Origin: Pyxidicoccus caerfyrddinensis
Lineage (GTDB): Bacteria; Myxococcota; Myxococcia; Myxococcales; Myxococcaceae
Assembly (NCBI RefSeq): GCF_010894405.1
Contig: NZ_JAAIYA010000010.1
Span: 186,001-250,000 of the forward strand
Reading direction: 5' to 3'
DNA: 64,000 bases
The position numbers were made by a program, and so were the translations under genes. Position 1 is the first letter of the stretch. Each line of letters starts with the position of its first letter. The notes beneath the pieces are model-generated. The model made no database searches, had not been told where the DNA came from, and saw only the letters and a program-made list of their open reading frames with translations. Positions 61,501 through 64,000 of this stretch are shown piece by piece.

Positions 61501-64000
61501 GACGTGCTGCTCACCGCCCTGGCCCAGGAGCTGGCGGACTGGACGGGACAGCCCGACGTGTGGGTGAACCTCGAAGGCCATGGCCGTGAGGACTCGCTCT
61601 TCGACGGCGTGGACCTCTCCCGCTCCGTCGGCTGGTTCACCAGCATCTACCCCGTGCACCTGCCCATGCCCCAGGGAGGCACGCCGGGTGACGGCGTGCG
61701 CGCGGTGCGCGAGTCCCTGCGCCACGTGCCCCACCACGGCGTGGGCTTCGGCATCCTCAAGTGGCTGGGGCCCGACGCGCTCAGCGCGCCGCTGCGCGCG
61801 CTGCCGCTTCCGCAGGTGGCCTTCAACTACCTGGGCCAGTTCGACGGGGCCTCCGACACGTCGGCCATGCTCTCGTTCGCCAGGGAGTCCGCCGGCACCG
61901 AGGTCCCGAACGAGGCGCTCCGGATGCATCCACTCGAGGTGGGCGGCTCCGTGCGCGAGGGCCAGCTGCAGCTCACGTTCGCGTACAGCGCCAACCTGCA
62001 TCGCGAGGCCACCATCCAGGCGCTGGCCCAGCGCTTCCTCGCGCGGCTCCGCACCCTCATCGCCGAGAGCCACACCGACGACGCGAAGCGCCGGGGGGCC
62101 GCGGACTTCCCGCTCGCCACGCTCACCCAGCCGACGCTCGACACGCTGCTCCACGACGGCATCGAGGACCTCTATCCGCTGTCCCCGCTCCAGCAGGGTC
62201 TGCTCTTCCACACCCTGCTGTCCCCCAAGTCCGGCGCCTACTTCGAGCAGCTCGCCTGGACGGCGAGCGGCTCCATGGACGTCGCCGACTTCCGGAAGGC
62301 GTGGCAGGCGCTCATCGACCGCACGGCCATCCTCCGCACGGGCTTCGTCTGGGACGGCGTCGATACGCCGCTCCAGGTGGTGCACGCGCACGCGGAGCTG
62401 CCGTGGGAACAGCTCGACTGGCGCTCCCTGTCCGCCCCGGAGCAGAAGGCCCGCTTCGCCGAGCTCCAGGCCGAGGATCGCCGTCGTGGCTTCGACCTGC
62501 GCCGGCCGCCGCTGATGCGGATGACGGCGGTGCGCCTGGCGGACGACACGTGGCGCTTCCTGTGGAGCCACCACCACCTGCTCCTGGACGGCTGGAGCCT
62601 CAGCCCCATCCTGCAGGACGTCTTCATCCTCTTCGACGCCTTCGCGTCCGGCCGCACGCCGAAGCTCCCCGCGCGCCCGCCGTACCGCGACTACATCGCC
62701 TGGCTGCAGCGCCGCGACACGGCGGCGGATGACGCCTTCTGGCGCACCACGCTCCAGGACTTCACCGCGCCCACGCCGCTGCCCGCGGACACCCATGCCG
62801 CGCCGTCGGCGGGCGTCCAGGCCCGGCAGCATACGCTGGAGCTTCCGCTCACGCAGCAGCAGTCCGCCGCGCTCCAGGCCTTCGCGCGCCAGCACCAGCT
62901 CACGCTGTCCACGCTGACGATGGCCGCGTGGGGCTTCGTGCTCAGCCGTCACAGCGGTGAGCAGGACGTGGTCTTCGGCAACACCGTGGCGGGCCGCCCG
63001 CCCGAGCTTCCGGGCGCCGAGGCCATGGTGGGCCTGCTCATCAACACCGTGCCCGTGCGCGTCCACGTGCCCGCCGCGGCCACGCCCGTGGCCACGTGGC
63101 TGGAGCAGCTCAAGTCCCAGCAGCAGCAGACGCGCAACCACGAGCACACCCCGCTGGTGCACGTCCAGTCGCTGTCGCCGGTGCCGCGCGGCACCGCGCT
63201 GTTCGAGTCCCTCCTCGTCTTCGAGAACTACCCCATCGACGAGTCGATGGAGCAGCGCACCAGCGCCATGTCGCTGAAGGACGTGGAGGGCGGCGAGCAC
63301 ACCCACTACCCCCTCACCGCCCTTGTGATCCCGGGCCGCACCACGAAGCTGCGCCTCACCTACGAGGAGCCCCGCTTCGAGCGCGAGAGCGTCCAGCGCG
63401 TCCTGGAGCAGTGGAGCCGCGCGCTGCTGTCGCTGGTGGCCCCCACCACGAGCACGCTCGCGGACGTCTCGATCATGGACGAGCAGGATCGCCAACGCGT
63501 CCTGGTCGAGTGGAACGCCACCGACCTGGACTTCCCGCGCGATGCCTCGCTCGCCTCCCTCTTCGAGCAGCAGGCCACCCGTACGCCGGACGCTGTCGCC
63601 GTCATCGCGGGCGAGACGTCACTCACCTTCGCCGAGCTCGACAAGCGTGCCACCCGGCTCGCGATGCTGCTGGGCTCGCTCGGAGTGCGTGAGGAGACGC
63701 CGGTCGGCGTCTGCCTGGAGCGCGGGCTCGACCTGGTCATCTCGCTCCTGGCCATCCTGAAGGCGGGCGGCCACTACGTCCCGCTGGACCCCGCCTACCC
63801 GAGCCAGCGACTGGGCTTCATCCTGGAGGACTCGCGGGCCGCCCTCGTGCTCACCCGCGCCGCCCTCGCGTCGGTGCTTCCCGAGAATTCGGCGCGCATG
63901 CTGTGCGTGGACTCGGACGAGGTGACCTCCAGCGCCGCCGCACCGTCGGCCGTGCTGCCTCGGGTCTCCAGCAACCAGCTCGCGTACCTCATCTACACGT
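46558..64000 (+). CDS. Non-ribosomal peptide synthetase, 5' part (C-A-T, C-A-T, C-A-T-E, C-A-T-E, C-A...)
   Basis: The open frame runs from the ATG at 46558 to the window end without a stop (5814 codons seen), so the gene is cut at its 3' side. The N-terminus begins with a short charged helix (LKDRLAALSPEQRQQLAQLL) that mirrors the PKS tail and is a likely docking element. Four complete modules and the start of a fifth follow; T-domain serines are at 1027, 2086, 3163 and 4683. The two carrier domains before E domains read GGDSI and the others GGHSL, as expected for E-partner carriers. The two C domains after E domains are of the post-epimerisation (DCL) type. With the PKS it forms one assembly line for an N-acylated peptide with at least two D-residues. 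Release domain, PPTase, MbtH and tailoring genes are not in view. Confidence 0.96.
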   Translation, partial: MQNSLKDRLAALSPEQRQQLAQLLKQQGASSSNTLFPLSQNQWGLWFLYQLAPEAAAYNVALPIRVHAPVELRAMERTLERMAARHAVLRTTYETTAEGPRQRVNERQGIALAQHDVADVTDAQLFVHMRKSYLRPFDLQHGPVARLDIFSVGPEDHVLLLVIHHIATDLWSMAMLLEELQQIYREETGGAKAELAPLPVDYAGYVRQQREMLDGPRGEKMEQYWLGELQGGPQPLDLPADHPRPPVWTFRGAVHELSFGPELSASVRALARAEGKTVFAVMLAAWQALLHRYTGRTDIMVGTPMSGRTQPDHQRLSGYLVNFVVMRGDLEGDPTFRELTERLYRKVLGALEHQDFPFHRLSERLGMKPDSSRPQFIEAGISVDAMLRLPGLGAGSSLPGEPVPFFAQQDGQLDVHLHLVDTGYDMMGALRYSADLFTPETAARMLTHLRRLLEGIVRAPNARVSELPLLAEDERRRLMVDWNASAVALPGEPLAHHVFHQQVERAPDALAVVTDDVSLTYRQLQQRARQLGAHLRSLGVGVESRVALCLERGSADLVVAMLATLEAGGAFLPLDPAHPPERLAYLLQDSAAQVLLTHRELKEKLPAHGAVVMCLDVESEALSRQAGTAAAPALSPDDLAYVIYTSGSTGRPKGTLLHHRGLVNTALAAAASLRLGPGERALQLASPAFDASVWEVFSVLLSGATLVLASREQLMPGDELQALLSAERITTITSTPTVLSRLQPEALPELRTVASAGEALPPALARRWAEGRLMLNAYGPTETTVCASVTPGPVDPDRITIGRPFANTRLYVLDARLRPLPVGVPGELYIGGTGVARGYLGRPELTAELFVPDAFCTEPGARLYRTGDRARWLPDGELEYLGRLDFQVKVRGIRIELGEVESELVKHPAVSDAVVVARGDAEDTRLVAYVVAPDADTAALRAWLRERLPEYMVPTAFVALAQLPLTPNGKLDRKALPAPEAAQPVSVDPSEAPRSPVEQLVADAFAEVLGVPRVGVNDDFFALGGHSLLATRVVSRIRASLGLTLTLRSLFESPTVSALARNLVASATKAQAPALVRASRDGALPLSFAQQRLWFVDQLIPGDAAYNIPAALWLSGQLDVESLRRAFEEIVRRHEVLRTTFTVKHGEPAQLIHPPARFELPVVELSAESTTESRDEALRRCQDAARQAFSLSEGPLLRASLMRLGDEEHVLLLNMQHIISDGWSVGVLVRELATLYGAFQSGRASPLPELPVQYADYAVWQRDWLKGEVLDSQLGWWKEQLQGIAPLDLPTDFARPAVRRQRGGMVGVGFPQALAESLKTLARQEGATLFMVLVAGFQVLLSRYSGQKDVTLGTPIAGRGSQELESLLGVFVNTLVLRGRMEDRPTFRTLLSRVKDMTLGAFAHQDVPFEKLVEELEPTRDLSRQPLFQVMFALQNAPMGDPALPGLSVRLQEIDNGTSKFDFTLSLAETAQGLGGYLNYDADLFEAATMERLVAHYQRLLEGICRTPQQRVDTLALMTEAEQREVLVEWNATGTEFPREACVHSLFEAQAERTPDAVAIAAGDETVTYAQLEHRANQLARRLVGMGVGPEVRVGICMERSVDLVVAMLAILKAGGAYVPLDSAHPSERLAYMLADSGVPILLTHGTLGEGLEAPGILPLNLDTEQSGLNALPHQRVRSHVTPEGLAYIIYTSGSTGRPKGVAVHHQAIVRLVMETDYVRLTPEDRVAQLSNTSFDAATFEVWGALLCGARLVLVPRDTSLVPADLAKAVRDGGITTLFVTTALFNRMAREYPEGFGTAKHVLFGGEASDPEAVRRLLEVGAPRRLLHVYGPTETTTFATWHRVESVDAGVRSIPIGRPLANTTGYVLDAALRPVPRGVVGEFYLGGDGVARGYHERPDLTAEKFIPDPFSKVPGARLYRTGDLVRLRASGDIEFVGRVDHQVKLRGFRIELGEIETALQAHPDVTEAVVLVREEHGDRKLVAYLMAPEGKVPAPSALREHLSRTLPEYMVPAAFVTLPAWPLNANGKVDRKALPAPTGADAATTLTAGDAPRTPVQQLVADAFATVLGLPAVGLSDDFFALGGHSLLATRVVSRVRSSLGFEFPLRMLFEASTPGRLAERIETLGLTGTRLPPLVTTSRERPLPLSFAQQRLWVVDQLMPGDASYNMPVALWLTGTLDVESLRRAFEALVHRHEVLRTTFAVGQDEGQPVQVIHPPARFELAGVDLSSLSDAEARAEVQRRAMEDARAPFSLAEGPLMRTSLLKLGEHAHVLMLNTHHIISDGWSVGVLVRELGALYVAFHAGQPSPLPELPVQYADYAVWQRGWLQGEVLDSQLGWWKQQLAGLEPLELPTDFPRPAVRRQRGGTVAARFPKTVAESLKTLARQEGATLFMVLVAGFQTVLSRYSGKKDLAVGTPIAGRRTQELESQLGMFINTLVLRASLEGNPTFRELLARVKDSTLGAYAHQDIPFEKLVDVLEPTRDLSRQPLFQVMFVLQNAPTSAPELPGVSVRLQELDNGTSKFDLTVSVQETADGLEGTFNYDADLFTATTVERMVGHFGRLLEGVAASADQRLAELPMLADAEWKLLAAGGNAKASDYFSDASLSSLFEAQVARTPDAIAVVYEEQHLTYRQLDERANRIAHHLRSLGVGPEVPVGLAVERSLELVVGLMAILKAGGAYLPLDPAYPKDRLAFMCEDTRVPVVLTQRHLRDEVPTGNARVLCLDDASPAWAQEPTHAPVSDVQPHNLAYIIYTSGSTGRPKGAQIEHRQVVRLFRATDAWFDFGQKDVWTLFHSYAFDFSVWELWGALLYGGKLVVVPFEVSRTPADFHALLRREGVTVLNQTPSAFRQLIHHEERSGEHEGLSLRYVIFGGEALEFAGLRPWYARHAENAPRLVNMYGITETTVHVTYRPLSELDSREAQGSDVGVPIPDLKVYVLDEHMQPVPVGVPGEMYVGGAGLGRGYLGRPELTAQRFVPDPFSTTPGARLYRSGDKARWRESGSLDYLGRLDFQVKIRGFRIELGEIETALLAYPGVRETMVLAREDEPGHKRLVAYVVPSPVAEGAEPVSLDVTALRGHLQQRLPDYMVPAAFVVLEAMPLTHNGKIDRKALPAPDASNNAQVGSNFVAPRDEVEQKLADIWAAVLRLPRVGIHDNFFSLGGDSILSLLVVSRSRQAGFPLTARHLFQHQTVAQLAVAARSASALASIDQGPVTGPVPLTPVQTYFLQHQASHPHHFNQSLLLAAHQPLQLDVLDKALRTLLVRHDALRLRFRQQDDGSWAQDNAAVDEAPLRLEHHDLSALPASEQLSTMEAHATRLQSSFHLSQPPLLCAALFQLAGTQRLLICVHHIVVDAVSWRVLLEDLQTTYQQLVRGVEPSLPPKTTSFQTWANKLQQYAQSDAMKKEARTWLRHVATPPAPLPTDSTGLNTYGSARTVTLTLDTEETRALLREVPTAWRGNIQDVLLAALAQALSDWTGREDVWVNLEGHGREDALIEGADLSRSVGWFTSIYPVHFPMPRGGTAGDGMRAVRESLRHIPHHGVGFGILKYLGPDELSAPLRALPTPEVAFNYLGQLDASSDANAILSLSNDPSGAHFAPEAIRMHPLELNSSVLDGRLSLLFIYSENLHARSTIEALSQRFLTHVRALITESHSDDAKRRGTADFPLATLTQPALDALLQQEGADVQDLYPLSPLQQGLLFHTVLSPESGVYFEQLAWTVSGALDMEHFRRAWQALIERTPVFRTSFAWSDLESPLQVVHAHAELPWTQLDWRSLSEAEQKTRFAQLLKDDCARGFDLRKAPLMRMTAVRLNEDTWRFLWSHHHLLLDGWSLSPVLQDVFTLFDASASGREPRLPARPPYRDYISWLQRRDTEADDAFWRAALQGFSSPTPLPADTHATLPEGQHAAQHMLEVALTLEQSNALQAFARQHQITLSILMMAAWGFVLGRHAGEQDVVFGNTVAGRPPELPGAEDMVGLLINTLPVRIPIPDASTSVPAWLQGLQATYQQSRNHEHTPLARIQSLAPVPRGTQLFESLLVFENYPIDDSLTQRTSAMSVRDVEGVERTNYPITATILPGQKLRLRLTFEEPRFARNNMERVLEQWRLALLSIASPETRSLADVTMMRVEERHRVVVEWNATDAALPADLCVPQVFHSIVEHMPDATALVAGDVSLTFRQLQRRARQLAHRLLSLGVGAEGRVALCLERGSPDLVVAMLAALEVGGAFLPLDPAHPPERLKYYLEDSASKVLLTHRALVERLPAHGAQVLCLDEESEALSRLPDTAPAASVAPESLAYVIYTSGSTGRPKGTLLHHHGLVNTALAIIQGLRIQPGQRALQLASPAFDASVWEVFSSLLSGATLVLATREQLLPGEPLQATLAQQRIEVLLATPTALSTLQPEALPELRMVASGGEACSPALARSWVKGRTFVNAYGPTEITIVATMTQGSMNPERLSIGRAIPNTRLYVLDSALRPQPIGVPGELYIGGVGVARGYLDRPELTAERFIPDPFSTESGARLYRSGDRVRWTEDGELEYLGRVDFQVKLRGLRIELGEIEAALLDQPNVHEAVVLVREDSPGDKRLVAYAVPKPGAELDLAALRNALKQRLPEYMVPSAFVVLAALPLNATGKLDKKALPAPDATQQLPQGEYAAPRDEVEQKLADIWAAVLRLPRVGIHDNFFSLGGDSILSLLVVSRSRQAGFPLTARHLFQHHTVAELAVAARSASALAAIDQGPVTGPVPLTPVQTYFLQHQASHPHHFNQSLLLAAHQPLQLDVLDKALRTLLAHHDALRLRFRQQDDGSWAQDNAAVDEAPLRLEHHDLSSLPASEQLSTMEAHATRLQSSFHLSQPPLLCAALFQLDGSQRLLICVHHIVVDAVSWRVLLEDLQTTYQQLLKGAQPSLPPKTTSFQTWANKLQQYAQSDAMKKEAQRHWLKHAATPPAPLPVDHEGPNTFGSARTVTLALDSEETRALLREVPTAWRSNIQDVLLTALAQELADWTGQPDVWVNLEGHGREDSLFDGVDLSRSVGWFTSIYPVHLPMPQGGTPGDGVRAVRESLRHVPHHGVGFGILKWLGPDALSAPLRALPLPQVAFNYLGQFDGASDTSAMLSFARESAGTEVPNEALRMHPLEVGGSVREGQLQLTFAYSANLHREATIQALAQRFLARLRTLIAESHTDDAKRRGAADFPLATLTQPTLDTLLHDGIEDLYPLSPLQQGLLFHTLLSPKSGAYFEQLAWTASGSMDVADFRKAWQALIDRTAILRTGFVWDGVDTPLQVVHAHAELPWEQLDWRSLSAPEQKARFAELQAEDRRRGFDLRRPPLMRMTAVRLADDTWRFLWSHHHLLLDGWSLSPILQDVFILFDAFASGRTPKLPARPPYRDYIAWLQRRDTAADDAFWRTTLQDFTAPTPLPADTHAAPSAGVQARQHTLELPLTQQQSAALQAFARQHQLTLSTLTMAAWGFVLSRHSGEQDVVFGNTVAGRPPELPGAEAMVGLLINTVPVRVHVPAAATPVATWLEQLKSQQQQTRNHEHTPLVHVQSLSPVPRGTALFESLLVFENYPIDESMEQRTSAMSLKDVEGGEHTHYPLTALVIPGRTTKLRLTYEEPRFERESVQRVLEQWSRALLSLVAPTTSTLADVSIMDEQDRQRVLVEWNATDLDFPRDASLASLFEQQATRTPDAVAVIAGETSLTFAELDKRATRLAMLLGSLGVREETPVGVCLERGLDLVISLLAILKAGGHYVPLDPAYPSQRLGFILEDSRAALVLTRAALASVLPENSARMLCVDSDEVTSSAAAPSAVLPRVSSNQLAYLIYT
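46660..49750 (+). other. NRPS-2 module 1 (C-A-T), acyl-accepting, aromatic-like pocket
   Basis: The C domain reads HHIATDLW (H164-H165, D169), with leucine in place of the motif glycine; it differs from the other C domains and follows a PKS, so it should take the polyketide acyl chain as donor. Pocket residues of the A domain by GrsA alignment: D-A-W-T-A-A-A-V-C-K, close to the phenylalanine code DAWTIAAICK. Phe or another aromatic residue is likely (inference). The T serine is at 1027. Confidence 0.8.
49790..52930 (+). other. NRPS-2 module 2 (C-A-T), aliphatic-like pocket
   Basis: The C domain motif is Q1216-H1217-IIS-D1221-G: the first histidine of HHxxxDG is glutamine, while the catalytic second histidine is kept. 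Pocket residues: D-A-F-F-L-G-V-T-F-K, which resembles isoleucine-type codes (DAFFYGITFK class), so a branched aliphatic residue is likely. The T serine is at 2086. Confidence 0.8.
52975..57520 (+). other. NRPS-2 module 3 (C-A-T-E), threonine, epimerising
   Basis: C domain with intact HHIISDG (2278-2284). Pocket residues D-F-W-N-I-G-M-V-H-K are exactly the established threonine code. The carrier reads LGGDSI (S3163). The E domain (about 3211-3650) has HHFNQ, H3347-H3348-IVVDAVSW and NYLGQLD, so it should be active and give the D-configured threonine unit (D-allo-Thr if only the alpha carbon is inverted). Confidence 0.88.
55945..57520 (+). repeat. Tandem module repeat, copy 1 (T3-E3)
   Basis: From the start of the T domain the DNA repeats at an exact 4560-bp offset (1520 codons) at 60505; to about 56760 the copies are almost identical, then they diverge moderately with one 3-base length change. 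C4 and C5 after them are also clearly related. Confidence 0.9.
57610..62090 (+). other. NRPS-2 module 4 (C-A-T-E)
   Basis: DCL-type C domain starting DLYPLSPLQQGLLFH with H3821-H3822-LLL-D3826-G. Pocket residues D-A-W-L-A-G-A-I-V-K: hydrophobic, substrate not assigned. The A domain resembles that of module 1 (shared TLLHH and ASPAFDASVWEVF segments), while the following T and E domains are near-copies of module 3. T serine 4683 (GGDSI), E domain HHIVVDAVSW from 4867. Confidence 0.85.
60505..62090 (+). repeat. Tandem module repeat, copy 2 (T4-E4)
   Basis: Partner of 55945-57520. The A domains before the two copies are different (threonine pocket in module 3, module-1-like pocket in module 4), so the repeat unit is T-E-C, not a whole module. 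Confidence 0.9.
62150..64000 (+). other. NRPS-2 module 5 (C and first part of A), cut by window end
   Basis: DCL-type C domain with H5339-H5340-LLL-D5344-G, close to the C domain of module 4. The A domain starts at about residue 5662 and breaks off at LAYLIYT, at the start of the A3 core, so no pocket residues can be read. Confidence 0.85.

Overview
The window is very GC-rich, densely coded DNA of a myxobacterial type (Myxococcus, Corallococcus or Pyxidicoccus are the best guesses). The reasons are the strong third-position GC, the giant modular NRPS/PKS genes, a Myxococcus-type PilZ protein, and a housekeeping block (rpsA, miaB, CoA-transferase, thiolase) of deltaproteobacterial style. The genus is inferred from gene content and style, not from a database match. 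I see no insertion sequence, prophage, CRISPR array, tRNA or rRNA.

Layout. (1) 1-18221, plus strand: the 3' part of a giant NRPS gene whose start lies upstream of the window. It encodes a luciferase-like monooxygenase domain, a decayed adenylation remnant, five complete C-A-T modules and a terminal thioesterase. (2) 18364-18924, plus: a small unknown membrane protein. (3) 18975-37903, minus: sixteen genes read right to left, namely rpsA; thiolase-scoA-scoB; a PilZ protein; an RNA m5U methyltransferase; a VWA/CoxE-like protein; an RND efflux adaptor and pump; an unknown protein; miaB; a gamma-carbonic-anhydrase-like protein; a cyclic-nucleotide-binding-domain protein; a secreted unknown; a DedA protein; and a secreted alpha/beta-hydrolase. 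Perfect hairpins punctuate several transcription units. (4) 38541-39665, plus: a membrane fatty-acid/sterol-hydroxylase-type protein; 39899-40546, minus: a small exported beta-rich protein. (5) 40744-64000, plus: a second assembly line made of one PKS module (KS-AT-DH-KR-ACP) and an NRPS that leaves the window inside its fifth module (C-A-T, C-A-T, C-A-T-E, C-A-T-E, C-A...).

How it works together. The two assembly lines are separate loci flanking ordinary genes. The first should end by thioesterase release of a peptide whose last five residues are set here. The second should start with an unsaturated acyl unit made by the PKS, capped onto a peptide whose third residue is threonine, epimerised in place, followed by another D-residue. 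Both NRPS genes show recent internal recombination: near-identical A domains in modules 1 and 4 of the first, and a T-E-C block repeated at exactly 4560 bp in the second. The most distinctive points are the monooxygenase/degenerate-A start of the first NRPS, the module duplications, the PKS-capped D-Thr peptide line, a secreted hydrolase without its nucleophile serine, and several candidate operators and hairpins in the intervening block.
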